64,000 bases of DNA, from NCBI RefSeq assembly GCF_002288925.2, contig NW_022098021.1, positions 7,981,966 through 8,045,965 on the forward strand. The letters run 5' to 3'. The first letter of the stretch is position 1, and every line of letters starts with the position of its first letter. Position numbers and translations under genes: made by a program. This DNA is from Delphinapterus leucas. Taxonomy: Eukaryota; Chordata; Mammalia; Artiodactyla; Monodontidae. The notes under the pieces were generated by a model. It made no database searches. It saw nothing but the letters and a program-made list of their open reading frames with translations, and was not told the DNA's origin. Below, piece by piece: positions 23,581 to 35,330 of the stretch.

Positions 23581-24086
23581 CTACTTCTTTACTGAGGGAG
23601 GTTTTTTTTTTTGGAGTCCAAATGAGGAATGTGAAGGTAGTCCGCTGGAGAAAATTCCATGAGTCTGGTACATGCAAATGATGACGTTGGTAGTTGTTTC
23701 ACATGGGTTTAACAGACCACAATACTGTCAGTGAAATCTTTTCTAGGGGCAGTGGTGCTTTCTATGCATATCACGTGCTTTAACAACATCCAGACCCTGT
23801 CCAGATAGCTTTTTATTGTCATACAATTTCTATTTTGCTTGTCACAGGCATTGATCCTCTCCAAAACCGTTCTCAATTTTTGATCTCCTATCAATTACTG
23901 TGCCCATCTTTCCAATTTTTTCACCTTCTCTGTTGTAGCCAAGTATTGATATACTGTCTTATTGGACACTCCTTAAGTTTGCAACAAATTTTGAACTACT
24001 GTTTGTGGGTTAGCTTTCAATTAATTGATTTTTATTTAAAACAAATTTAGATCTCTTTTGAGACTCAGTTTTGAATATCAGATTCC
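23581..24086. other. Single-copy AT-rich DNA
   Basis: No named family recognised. It could be a further decayed part of the old L1 to its left. Confidence 0.35.
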
Positions 24087-25132
24087 CAGAATGAAATTTA
24101 AAAAAATTTTTTTATTGGAGTATAGTTGATTTACAATGCTGTGTTAGTTTCAGGTGTATAGCAAAGTGAATCAGTTATACATATACATATAATCCATTCT
24201 TTTTCAGATTCTTTTCCCAAATAGATTATAGAATATTGAGTAGATTTCCCTGTACTATACAATAGGTCCTTATTAGGCATCTATTTCATATATGGTAGTG
24301 TATATATGTTAATCCCAATCTCCTAATTCATCACTTCCCCATGTTTCCCCTTTGGTAAACATAAGTTTGATTTTGAGGTCTGTGAATCTGTTTGTTTTGT
24401 AAAGTTCATTTGTATCATTTTTATTAGGTTCCACAGATAAGTGACATCATATGGTATTTGTCTTTCTCTGACTTACTTCACTTAGTATGATAATCTCTAG
24501 TTGCATCCATGTTGCTGCAAATGGCATTATTTCAATGGCTAATATTCCATCGTATATGTGTACCACATCTTCTTTATCCACTCGTCTGTCAATGGACATT
24601 TAGGTTGCTTTCATGTCTTGGCTATTGTAAATAGTGCTGCAATGAACATTGGGGTGCATGTATCTTTTTGAATCATGGTTTTCTCTGGATATATGTCCAG
24701 GAGTGAGATTGCTGGATCATATGGTAGTTCTATATTTAGTTTTTTAAGGAACCTCCATACTGTTCTCCATAGTGGTTGTTACTAATTTACACTCCCAACA
24801 ATAGTGTAGGAGGGTTCCCTTTTCTCCACACCCTCTCCAGCATTTATTGTTTGTAGATTTTTTTGATGATGCCCATTCTAACTGGTGTGAGGTGATACCT
24901 CATCTGTAGTTTTGTCTTGCATTTCTCTAATAATTAGTGATGTTGAGCAGTTTTTCAACTGCTTTTTGGCCATCTGTATGTCTTCTTTGGAGAAATGTCT
25001 ATTTAGTTCTTCCGCCCATTTTTTGATTGGGCTGTTTTTTTTGATATTGAGCTGTGTGAGCTATTTGTATATTTTGGAGATTAATCCCTTGTCAGTTGCT
25101 TCATTTGCAAAAATTTTCTCCCATTCTGTGGG

Positions 25133-25573
25133 TTATCTTTTTGCTTTGTTTATGGTTTTCCTTGCTGTGCAAAAGCTTTTAAGTTTTATTAGGTCCCATT
25201 TGTTTATTTTTGGTTTTATTTTCATTTTTCTAAGAAGTGCATCAGAAAAGATATTGCTGCAATTTATGTCAGAGAGTGTTCTGCCTATGTTTTCCTCTAA
25301 GAGTTTTACAGTATCTGGCCTTACATTTAGGTATTTAATCTGTACTGAGTTAATTTTTGTGCATGGTGTTAGGGAGTGTTCTAATTTCATTCTTTTACAT
25401 GTAGCTGTCCAGTTTTCCCAGCACCACTTATTGAAGAGACTATCTTTTCTCCATTGTATATTCTTGTCCCCTTTGTCATAGATTAGTTGACTATAGGTAT
25501 GTGGGTTTATCTCTGGACCTTCTATCCTGTTCCATTGATCTATATTTCTATTTTTGTGCCAGTACCAGACTGT
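25133..25573 (-). pseudogene. L1 ORF2 C-terminal fragment in the antisense segment
   Basis: Minus-strand open frame containing [19 protein letters not shown], then [20 protein letters not shown] and [18 protein letters not shown]. This is the stretch of L1 ORF2 just downstream of the RT domain. The open frame extends to 25903 only because it reads through the opposite strand of the inverted piece. Further stops break the region after 25133 towards the 3' UTR. Confidence 0.85.
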
Positions 25574-25964
25574 TAAACCCACAGCTAATGTCATTCTCAA
25601 CGACGAAAAACTGAAAGCATTCCCTTTAAGATCAAGAACAAGACAAGGATGTCCACTCTCACCACTATTATTCAACATAGTTTTGGAAGTTTTAGCCACA
25701 GCAATCAGAGAAGAAAAAGAAATAAAAGGAATCCAAACTGGAAAAGAAGTAAAACTGTCACTGTTTGCTGATGACATGATACTATACATAGAGAATCCTA
25801 AAGATGCTACCAGAAAACTACTAGAGCTCATCAGTGAATCTGGTAAAGTTGCAGGATACAAAATTAATACACAGAAATCTCTTGCATTCCTATACACTAA
25901 CAATAAGAGGTCGAAAGTGAAATTAAGGAAACAATCCCATTTACCATCACATCAAAAAGAATAA
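25554..25964 (+). pseudogene. L1 ORF2 reverse transcriptase fragment in the inverted segment
   Basis: Open frame of 136 codons spanning part of the L1 reverse transcriptase. From residue 8 it reads as the L1 RT fingers/palm: the [18 protein letters not shown] block (residues 30-47), then the catalytic FADD box at residues 71-74 (25764-25775), then [16 protein letters not shown]. The first residues come from antisense sequence across the inversion junction. It lacks the endonuclease, the start of the RT and the C-terminal part, and frameshifts follow 25920, so it is dead. Confidence 0.9.
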
Positions 25965-26322
25965 AATACCTAGGAATAAACCTACCTAGGGAGGCAAAAG
26001 ACCTGTACTCAGAAAACTATAAGATGCTGATGAAAGAAATCAAAGATGACACAAACAGATGGAGAGATATACCACGTTCTTGGTTTGGAAGAATCAATAT
26101 TGTCAAAATGACTATACTACCCAAAGCAATGTACAGATTCAGTGCAATTCCTATCAAATGACCAATGGCATTTTTCACAGAACTAGAACAAAAATGTTTA
26201 CAATTTATATGGAAACACAAAAGACCCTGAATTGCCAAAGCAATCCTGAGAAAGAAAAACAGAGCTGGAAGAATCAGGCGCCCTGACTTCAGACAATACT
26301 ACAAAGCTACAGAATGAAAGTT

Positions 26323-26689
26323 TTGAACTATCACTGAATATCTTTTCACTAACAGAGGTTTTCCAGAGGCCAAATGATGCTTCTACCTGCTTCAGCTGTA
26401 TATGATGTTTCAGTTTAAATAGATATAAAAAAAGATTCTGCATTTCTTTCAAAGACATTACGTTGTTTACTTCTGTGGAAAAATATAAAAATAAAAATAA
26501 ACTCAAGAACCAAACAAAATAAAAAAAGACACACTACTGTTGTAAATTCTCAATAGTAAAAATGGAATTATATCAAATTTTTAACTCATAGTCAATTTAC
26601 AACTGACCAAATGTTGACATTTCATGTGGCCCACTCTAATATATGACTGGAATAATCTGTTTCTCCAAAGTGTGGTAGAACTTGCCCGT
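26323..26689. other. Single-copy AT-rich DNA
   Basis: Nothing recognised. Confidence 0.4.
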
Positions 26690-26940
26690 AAAACCATACA
26701 AGTTACACACGCACATGCACACACAATGAGTTCATGTAAAAACTGGTGAAAACTGAATAAGGCCTGTAATCTAGTTAATAGTATAGTGCCAATGTCAATT
26801 TACTGGGTTTTATAACTACAGTTATAAAAGGTATCACCACTGGGGAAAGAGGGGTGAAGGGCTCACAGAATTCTATTCAATTCTATTTCTGCAACTTCCT
26901 GTAAGTGCAGTTATCTAAAAAAATAAAAAGTTAATAAGAA
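26690..26940 (+). mobile_element. Old L1 3' UTR end
   Basis: Matches the sense 3' end of older L1M elements in order: GAGTTCATGTAAAAACTGGTGAAAACTG, AGTATAGTGCCAATGTCAATTTACTGGG, GGTATCACCACTGGGG, TGCAACTTCCTGTAAGTG and AAAAAAATAAAAAGTTAA at the tail. Confidence 0.75.
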
Positions 26941-29207
26941 AACACATGGGCCTGTTGTTTGCTACTTTTATGTATTAAAAATGCTTTTTTTGGGTCAAAC
27001 ACATAGAAAGCATGTAGCATTTACTTCTCAATCCAACTCACCGTTGCTCACGTTGATCAATGCTGCCAGAGGTCTCTGACGTAGAGAGAATGAGTCTCTT
27101 AAAAGGCCTGTGTCAAAGAAGTAGTTTTTACATTTATCTTTCTCAAACTTTGCTCTATAGAGTTTGATCTCTGGGAAAGCAAGAATCGTAGGTATTAAAA
27201 AAAAAAATCCCAGGGAGGTTACCTACAGTTGTCTGTCATCCATCTTAACTCTACATTAGTATAAATAATCTAGGTTTGACTGTAATTAAAGAGGTAGCAA
27301 TGAAAGGTGTTATCTACTCAAAGGTGTCCACAGAACTTCATAAAGATGATAGTTTAATCCATCAACAAGAAGTAATAATCGGAGAGCTGCTGTAGCAAAT
27401 CCTCTAACAAGCTTTACATTCTTAGATTTCTAATACTAATTTAAAATTGCTTTGATTCATCTGGCACCAACGTGTCACCATTCCATTTCTGATCCCTGGA
27501 GTTTCAAAGATTATTCTGTGCTTTAACTTGAAAGCCCTCCCTCTGCTCCCAGGTGTAGAGGCATCTTTACAACTGACTGGCGGAAACCTTTTTTGTCACC
27601 TCTCCCGTCAGTGTTGCACCAAGGGCAGTCAGCCCCGCCATGTGGCCCTTCGCTTGTCATTTTAATGGATGGCTGGGCAGCTGTTAATAAAGGGAGTCTA
27701 TCCAGAAACACCATGATCAGAGACCACATTCAAAAGAAGCTCAAAAAGGGGTGACTAATGTGAGGTTTTAGCTCTTACTGAATGTCATCCTTTTCAAAGT
27801 GGAGAGTCAAAGCCTTTGAAAAAAGTGACTTTGTGAAATGACAGTTCTATCCACTCTTTTTTTTTTGAGAGATGAAGGGTCCTGTTTCATTTATGCATTT
27901 ATTAAGAAAACTAATAGATATTTCAAGCCATTGGCTACTTTCAATTTTAAAAGTCTCTTTCTAATGTTCTAAAACTGAGACGGCAGAAACATTTTTACAC
28001 ACTTGGTAATTTCTTTTTCTGCCATGGGTTTTCATGGACATCTCAGGCTGGTCAACCATATTTATGTGCCTCAAATCTTTGCTCTGAAGAGACCTGCCAC
28101 AATGATGGGAGAAGAAATCCAAGCACCAGTGGAGTATTCAATGCTGCCAGAGGTCTCTGAGGTAGAGAGAAGGGGCATGCTTTCCCGCACCTTTGTACGG
28201 TGGGCAAGGAGTGACAGTAAACATGATCTGGGGACAGTATTCCAAGATAATCCCCGTCTAGCTGGTCTCAAGCCTTTCATGTACACAGCAGGGGTCGACT
28301 CAATCTTAATTTCTTCAATCTTCCACCAAGCTTTTGCGGATTTTTCCTTTTCTTCACACATGGACCATCTCCTTAGATTCCCAGGAAGCAGGTCATTTGG
28401 TGGAAGAAAACTGAGTAACTTCCTCTAAAGGAATTCAAATAAATCATTTTTTTAGTGCTGTCATGTACTTCATTAAAAACTGACTCTAAGTTAATATTAG
28501 GAAAAAGAATTCTAATGATTTTCAAATATTCCCTCTCTTTATCCTATAAACACATCATCTTATCTCCAGTGACTCATCTTTGAGAAATAGGTGACATTTC
28601 ATAGACAGATGCTCATAGGAGACCAGAATCCTGCTTTTAAACTGCCAAAGCACTAGTTCCCAGGTCTCAATGCCACCCTTGATTTGACCTGCATCATCTC
28701 CAGCCTCTCAGCTTTGAGGGTAAAGTGATCACTAATGACCTCTGTTCCTGAATCTCTTATTTGAGAGCCCAGTCACCTGAAGCTGACAAAATATAAGGAG
28801 TAGAATCCTGGCTGACTTTTAAGAACGATAAGCAAAAATCGACACTGATGGCTCTTATCTTTACTGGATTTCAGTTTAATAAAGTAAAGACATCTTTCTC
28901 ACCATCTGAAGATCCCCTAACAATGGTGTTTGAATCCTTCATGATTATTACTGTACTTTGATGGTCAGATGCAGAGTAGTGAGTAACGAGCTGGGCCACA
29001 GGGATGGAAATAAGTGTCACCCTGTGGCCATGCCTCCCCTGGTCCCCTGTAGGTGACACTCCATTAAGCCAGGAGCCACATCGGAACTCTTCTATCCATT
29101 GTTCCAAGGGAGACACAATTGTCCAGAGTCGACCCTCCAGATACAACCCACCTGCTATCCCTGAGTTGACAACATCTATAACCTGGAGCAGACCCAGCTT
29201 TGATTTC
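26941..29207. other. Single-copy DNA with a 34-bp direct duplication
   Basis: More than 2 kb without a recognised repeat. Positions 27057-27090 and 28138-28171 are nearly identical over 34 bp (one mismatch), beginning TCAATGCTGCCAGAGG. The second copy lies inside an unexplained open frame (28003-28428). Confidence 0.45.
28003..28428 (+). other. Unexplained 141-codon open frame
   Basis: The frame reads MVISFSAMGFHGHLRLVNHI and onward, with no motif I recognise. A 96-codon frame overlaps on the minus strand (28071-28361). Composition is more coding-like than the flanks, but there are no clear splice sites at the ends. It may be a decayed retrocopy, an unnamed repeat or chance. I do not call a gene. 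Confidence 0.2.
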
Positions 29208-29438
29208 AAAGAGCTTTCTGGGGCTTCCCTGGTGGCGCAGTGGTTGAGAGTCCGCCTGCTGATGCAGGGGACACAGGTTCGTGCCCCGGTCCGGGAGGAT
29301 CCCACATGCCGCGGAGCGGCTGGGCCCGTGAGCCATGGCCGCTGAGCCTGCGCGTCCGGAGCCTGTGCTCCGCAACAGGAGAGGCCACAACAGTGAGGCC
29401 CGCGTACCGCAGGAAAAAAAAAAAAAAAGAGCTTACTG
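29208..29438 (+). mobile_element. CHR-family SINE, short subtype, with target-site duplication
   Basis: Body and tail 29221-29425, flanked by aaagagctttctg (29208-29220) and aaagagcttactg (29426-29438), one mismatch. Pol III boxes are easy to see: A box TGGCGCAGTGG at 29233-29243 and B box GGTTCGTGCCC at 29276-29286. The 3' end is GAGGCCCGCGTACCGCAGG followed by a pure A tail. This is the cleanest short-subtype copy in the window. Confidence 0.95.
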
Positions 29439-29939
29439 AATAACCATGAGTTACAGATTCGTAAAGGCTGAACGAGTACGATGATTTCAGAAGTACAGAA
29501 AATGACATTTTTAATGAGATAAAGTGAGAGAAAATTTACTGACCTCTTGCAGAATGTCTGAGGAACAATGTAGTAAATGCTCGAGGGAAAGGACATTTAG
29601 GAAGGCGAATTGCAAACAAAAATCCTCTCCATATTGCTCTAGCATATTAGATATTCACAGGCCAAATGTAAATGAGTGGCTATCGCCTGCTCTCTGTGTT
29701 TTGTCAGTTTGGCTAACTGAGCATTAACTGTGTGACAAGTCAGCAATCAATATGTGTATTTGCATACTGCATGCTACAAAATTTGGTAGAGAGTAAAAAT
29801 CATTAAGCACAGGTATTATTTAATGTTGGATAATGCAAACTGTTGCTTCAGCACAAGTGACTGCCCTTTTTAGTAAGGTATGTTACTTTCTTATCCTGTT
29901 AAAACTTTACATCTAATCCCAAATATAAGGCAGCATGCA
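29439..29939. other. Single-copy DNA, nothing recognised
   Basis: Nothing recognised. Confidence 0.4.
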
Positions 29940-30155
29940 TGGTGGTGAAGAACACAGACTGTGGCCAGAATGTGCTCTTCAGTTCGAACCCCAGCTCTGC
30001 CCGTTATGGCTTTGTGACATTGGGTAAGTTACTCCACCTCTAAAAATGAGAAAAATAATACCCACGTCATATTATTGTTATTAAAATTAAGCGAATTCAT
30101 GTTTGTATACTGCTTAGAATAATGGCTGGCAAATAGTACCATCAGAGCTTGTTAA
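29940..30155 (+). mobile_element. MIR SINE
   Basis: Nearly the whole MIR is readable: GGTGGTGAAGAACACAGACTGTGG, GTTCGAACCCCAGCTCTGCCC, TTGTGACATTGGGTAAGTTACTCC, AAAATGAGAAAAATAATACCCACG and TAATGGCTGGCAAATAGTACC. Confidence 0.9.
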
Positions 30156-30824
30156 ATCAACAAAAAAATCTCTTCTTAAAGTGTGTTAACGTGGAATAAC
30201 TGCAGATGTTATCAAGTCTGGTTGAACTGCAATAAATGTAATTATTTCTATCGTTCAGCTAAAGAAACTGAGTAATATCCAGAAAATAAAATATCTTGCC
30301 TATGGATCCAATACTTGGCAAAACTGATACTTAAATCAATTTACACAGAACACTGCCTAGCAGGAACACACAAGTATCCTTTCTCTTGCTTCTCTAATTT
30401 TTTAAAAAAGGGACTCATTAAAAGAACAAAAAAGACGGGAAGTAGGTAAAGATTCCATCATTCATGCCTTGACAATGTGGGTCAGCACCTACCTACATAG
30501 CTGGATCAGAGTATGTGACAGCCCCTCCCTTCTGCTGACTCTCTCTGCCTTATTCATGGCAACTAGCAGTGAAAAAGACAAAGGAGGGTTCCCACTATGT
30601 CCACTAAATTAATACAATAGCATAACTGACATGACAGAGACGCTAGCAGGGAGAACTACTGTTTCCTTTGTCCTGGGTAATGGTGCTCAACATTGCCAGT
30701 GATGGGATTATTTCTGTGTTGTTTCATTCCACTGACTGAACTAGTTTTGTCTCTAGTCATCTTGTCTGCATGATCACAATTATCACAATAAGAATAGCAA
30801 ACATATTCATCACCTTGCTTTTGG
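30156..30824. other. Single-copy DNA, nothing recognised
   Basis: Nothing recognised. Confidence 0.4.
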
Positions 30825-30912
30825 AGATCTAGCCTCCAGAGCTGTGAGGCAATAAATATCTGTTGTTGAAACCACCCGTGTTGTTAGGGCAGCTCTAAGA
30901 AACTGATACATA
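30825..30912 (+). mobile_element. MaLR-type LTR 3' end fragment
   Basis: CTCCAGAGCTGTGAGGCAATAAATATCTGTTG followed by AACTGATACAT at the end matches the last 80-90 bp of an ERVL-MaLR (MLT1/MST) LTR, including its AATAAA. Only the 3' end is present. Confidence 0.7.
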
Positions 30913-30919
30913 GGAATAT

Positions 30920-31910
30920 ACAAAATGTGTTTGCCCATTCACCTATAGATGGACATTTGGGTTGTTTCCAGTTTTCAGCTATCACAGAAAGTTTCTATGA
31001 ACATTCACAGCAACTCTGTATAGACACAGGCTTTCACTGCTCTTTGGTAAACATCTAGGAGAGTAAGGATGAATCACATAGCAAGTGTATGCTTAACTTT
31101 TCCAAAAAACCACCAGATTGTTTTGTGATGATACCATTTAGAATTCTGAGCAGCAGCCTATGAAAGTTCTATTTCCTCCACATCCTTGCCAATGCTTGGT
31201 TTGATCAGTCTTTTCAATTTTAGACATTCTTATGGTAAGTAGTGGTACATCGCTGCAGTTTTTAATTTGCATTTTTCTAATAACTAATGATGCTGAGCAT
31301 CTTTTCATATGCTTATCTGTAAATCATCTTTGGAGAAGCATCTGCTCATTGTTTTTGCTTATTTCACTGGGTTGTATGTTTTCTATTATTGAATTTTGAA
31401 TATTCTTTATATACTTTGGATACAAATCCTTTATTGATTTATAAATGTTTTTAAACTTTAAAAACCTTTTTAGGGCTTCCCTGATGGCACAGTGGTTTAG
31501 AGTCCGCCTGGCGGTGCAGGGGACACGGGTTCGTGCCCCGGTCCGGGAGGATCCCACGTGCCGCAGGGCGGCTGGGCCCGTGGGCCATGGCCGCTGGGCC
31601 TGCGCATCTGGAGCCTGTGCTCCGCAGCGGGTGAGGTCACAACAGTGAGAGGCCCGCGTACCGCAAAAACAAAAAACAAAAAAAACAAACAACAACAACA
31701 AAAAAACCTTTTTGACTTTTATACCTTGCACGATATAATAACTCAAAATGGATTATAGTCCTAAAAGCTAAAACTGTAAAACTTCTAGAAGAAAATACAG
31801 TAGGAAACATTTGTGACCTTGGGTTAGGCAAAGATTTCTTCAATGTGACACCAAAAGCATGAACTATAAATGAATAAACTGATAAAATAGATTTTATCAA
31901 AAATAAAAAA
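30920..31910 (-). mobile_element. Old L1, probably 5'-inverted, with a SINE at the switch point
   Basis: 30920-31472 is antisense L1 ORF2 C-terminal sequence (CCCATTCACCTATAGATGGACATTTGG, ACTAATGATGCTGAGCATC). 31714-31910 is sense ORF2 just upstream of it (ACTCAAAATGGATTATAGTCC, CTTCTAGAAGAAAATACAG, TGACACCAAAAGCATGAAC). That order, 3' part antisense then 5' part sense, is what twin priming produces, with perhaps 80-90 bp of L1 missing at the switch. Two unrelated insertions side by side are the alternative. Confidence 0.65.
31460..31713 (+). mobile_element. CHR-family SINE, short subtype, with 12-bp target-site duplication
   Basis: Body 31473-31701, flanked by identical aaaaaccttttt at 31460-31471 and 31702-31713. 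The tail is a mixed (CAAA/CAA)n stretch rather than pure A. It inserted at the boundary between antisense and sense L1 sequence. Confidence 0.93.
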
Positions 31911-32379
31911 ATAAGAATGTTTCCTCTTATCTCTCAGGATGGCTATTTCCTAGCATCAAGTGGTTTCCTTAGAAACATGCTCTCATCAGTCCTCTCCAGA
32001 ATGCTCAGAGAGGGTCATCTGCAGATCTCCAGAGTCCCCTCTTTGGGCAGTTCTCTCATCTCTGTTATTTGCACTATACATTCCTACTACCTTGGTCTCT
32101 CAGGATGCTCAGCTTAATCTCCTCAATTCAGGGAACCCACTGAGCTCTGCTTTGGCTCCCACTCTCTGCATCATGTCCTGATCACTCTCTTAAGGAATTA
32201 AAAGGGACAACTGTAGGGCTCATCTCATCTGTTTTCTATTCCTCATGGACTGCTGTCCTCCACTGCCTCATATCCAGTGTCTTGCAAACCACTGTTGCAT
32301 ATATTTTGTCTCACTGTTTGAAAGGGATGGTGAAACTGGTCTCTGTCACTAAAACTAGAGTGGAACTGGAAGTCCCTCT
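31911..32379. other. Unassigned DNA between two L1 elements
   Basis: The stretch 32210-32375 (CAGTGTCTTGCAAACCACTGTTGCATATATTTTGTC) resembles wording I associate with L1 5' regions on the opposite strand, but I cannot settle family or orientation. Confidence 0.35.
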
Positions 32380-35330
32380 TCCCAGAGGATTTTAACAGGA
32401 CCACAGTCTCATAACACTACATTCAAAATATCTAGGATACAATTCAAACTTACCTGATATACAAATAGAGAAAACCTCAACAACTCATATGGAAAAAGAT
32501 ACTCAACAGCTGCCTACCCTGTGTTGATGAGTCTCAGTAATATAAATCTGACAAAACTTTAAAGCAGCTATAATAACTGTGTTCCATGAAGTAAAGTTGC
32601 ACACTCTTGAAACAAATGGAAAGATAGTAATCCTCAGTAGAGAAAAAGAAGCTGTAAAAATAACCAAATGGACATTTGAAAACTAAAAAATAAAGTAACT
32701 AATGATGACAGAGGAAAGAATCTATGAACTTGAATAGAGCAACAGAAATTATCTAATCTGAGCAACAGAGAAAAAATACTTTGGAGAAGAAAAGTTAACA
32801 GTCTCAGGAACCTGTGGAATAGTATAAAAAGGTATAACATTCATGCCAGATGAGTCGTCGGAGAGGAGAATGTGAGTGTGATTGGTGCAGAATAGTATTT
32901 GAAGAAATGATGGCTGAAAACTTTCCAAATTTGATAAAAGACATACATTTACAAATTCAAGAAGCTAAGAGAATCCCTAACTGGATAAACTCAAAGGAAA
33001 CCATGCCCAGACACATTTTAATCAAACTGCTGAAGACCAATGTTTAAAAAAAAAAATCTTGAAAGCTACAAGAGAAAAAAATGACACATTACATTTGGAT
33101 GACTGGATTTCCCATGAGAAACAATGGAGGCCAAATGGAGGTGACACAGCATTTTAAAAGTAGTGTAAGAAAAGAACTGTCAACCCAGCCTTCTCTATCT
33201 CGTAAAAGTATCTTTCAAGAATGAGGGAATAATAACAACAGTCTCAGACGAAATACAATTAAGAGGATTAGTCAAAATCAGCCCTTCTCTAAAAGAAATG
33301 TTAAAGTAAGTACTGCAGGAAGAAAGGAAATTATACCACAGGGAAACTGGGAAATCTAGGGCATAAAGGAATAGCATCAGAAATGGCAAATAATTAGGTT
33401 AATATGACAAATTACTTTCTCCTTTAAAGTTTTTGAAATATGTACGAAGATGGAAGGTCAAAATTATAACATTGTCTGGCAGGCTTTTAAATGTATGTAG
33501 ATGTAATGTGAATAACAACTACAAATATATATATATATTTATTTATTTATTTATTTATTTATTTTTTGTGGTACACGGGCCTCTCACTGTTGTGGCCTCT
33601 CTCGTTGCAGAGCACAGGCTCCGAACGCGCAGGCTCAGCGGCCATGGCTCACGGGCCCAGCCGCTCTGTGGCATGTGGGATCTTCCCGGACCAGGGTACG
33701 AACCCATGTCCCCTGCATCGGCAGGTGGACTCTCAACCACTGTGCCACCAGGGAAGCCCGACAACTACAAATATTAATACAACTTAAAAGGGGGAGGATC
33801 AAGTTTCTACATTTTATTTGAAGAGATAAAACATTAATTTTAATAGACTGTAAAAAGTGACATATATAATACCTAGAACAGCCACTGAAAGATAAAAGAG
33901 ATAAATACAAAAAGCTGATAAATTTAAATGGGATACAAATATATATTCAAATATTTCAGAAGAATGCACAAAAGGAGAGAAGAAGAATACAAAATAGAGG
34001 GACAAAAAGGAAACAAATAAAATAATGGTAGACCAAAATACCACCTTATCAATAATTATATTAAATATAAATGGTCTAAGCATACCAAATAAAAAGAGAG
34101 TGAACATTAAATTGAACAACAAAATAAACCTAAGACTCAAATATATGTGGTCAAGAAACTCACTTGAAATATCCTGATATAGACAGGTTAAAAGTAAAAG
34201 GATGGAAAAATATATACTAAGCAAACACTTATCTAAAGAAAACTAGGTTATATCTATTAGTATTAGACAAAGTGGACTTTTGAACAAGGAAAATTACCAG
34301 GAACAAAGAGCCATCATTACATAATGATAAGAAGGTCAATGCACTAAGAAGACATATAATCTTTAATATGTATGCACACACAGAAAAAACAAAACCAGAA
34401 CCAAAAAACGTATTAAAATACAACTGGAAGAACTGCAAGGAGAAATAAATCCACAATTATAGTTGGAGGTTTTCAGTTTCCTCTTCGAGCAATAGAACAA
34501 GTAGACAAAAAATCAGGACTACCATAGAAGAATCGAACAACACCACTCCACCAAAGAACAGCTGAATACACATTCTTTTCAAGTGCACACGGCACACTTG
34601 TCAGGATAGACCATATACCAGGTCATAAAACAACCTTAACATATTTTTAAAAACTAAGTACTGAAATCATACAAAGTATATTCTCTGACCATAATGGAAT
34701 TAATCTAGAAATCAATAACAAAAATATCTGGAAAATCCCCCAATTCTTAGAAATTAAATATTTCTAAATAATCCCTGGGCTAAAGAGCAAGTCTCAAAGG
34801 AAATAAGAAAAAATTTTAAACTGAGTGACAATGAAAATACAACATATCAAATTTGTGAGGTAAAGCTAAAGCAGTGCTTAGAAGAAAACATGTCATTAAA
34901 TGCATGTATTAGGAAAAAAGAGAGGCCTCAAATGAATACTGATTCCACCTCAGGGAACTAGAAAAAGAAGAGCAAAATAAACCAAATTTATCAGAAGAAA
35001 GTAAATAAAGGTAAGAGCAGAAATCCATAAAATTGAAAACAGCAAAACAATAGCAAAATCAATAAAACCAGAAGCTGATTCTTAGAAAACATCACTAAAA
35101 TTGTTAAACCTCTTAACAGACTGACCAAGAAAATGAGAGTAGAAACAAATTACTATATCAGAAGTGAGAGAATGCTATCATTAGAGACCCAACACACATT
35201 AAAATATTATAAGGGAATACTGTGAATAACTCTAAGCACATACATTCTAAAGCTTAGATGAGATGAAGCAATTCCTTGGAAGACACAAACTACCAAAACT
35301 CATTGAATAAGAATACAGTTCTTTATCTGT
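32380..35330 (+). mobile_element. Long decayed L1 (ORF1 plus ORF2 5' part), split by a SINE
   Basis: 32380-33320 reads as an old L1 ORF1 with stops and frameshifts: ACAATTCAAACTTACCTGATATAC, TTTGAAGAAATGATGGCTGAAAAC, CAACCCAGCCTTCTCTATCTCG. 33780-35330 follows as ORF2 endonuclease and early linker: ATTATATTAAATATAAATGG, CACATTCTTTTCAAGTGCAC, GACCATATACCAGGTCATAAAAC, ATTCTCTGACCATAATGG. It stops short of the RT domain near 35330. Longest surviving frames are under 140 codons, so the copy is ancient. A SINE sits at 33529-33760. Confidence 0.82.
33515..33774 (-). mobile_element. CHR-family SINE, short subtype, with 14-bp target-site duplication
   Basis: Minus-strand element inserted in old L1 sequence, flanked by identical acaactacaaatat at 33515-33528 and 33761-33774. 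Its tail appears as (TTTA)n at about 33538-33562, an expanded A-rich microsatellite. Confidence 0.93.

Larger units (their letters stand above)
24087..26322 (-). mobile_element. Twin-primed (5'-inverted) L1 with target-site duplications
   Basis: The 3' part, 24100-25573, is antisense: 3' UTR from the T-rich start, then ORF2 C-terminal coding. At about 25573 orientation flips, and 25574-26310 is sense L1 ORF2 from the RT region. In coordinates of the long L1 in this window, the sense piece covers about 50075-50810 and the antisense piece begins at about 50819, so only about 8 nt are lost at the switch. Flanks carry cagaatgaaattt (24087-24099) and cagaatgaaagtt (26310-26322). This is the classic product of twin priming. 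Confidence 0.92.

Noticed and set aside
25133..25903. 256-codon minus-strand frame read as one protein
   Set aside because: Only 25133-25573 is real L1 ORF2 sequence; the rest is the antisense of the inverted segment.
29233..29286. Possible tRNA gene at the A and B boxes
   Set aside because: The boxes belong to the tRNA-derived head of a SINE, and there is no complete cloverleaf.
28871..29596. 241-codon minus-strand frame
   Set aside because: The middle is the reverse complement of a CHR SINE (29221-29425); the ends have no recognisable content.
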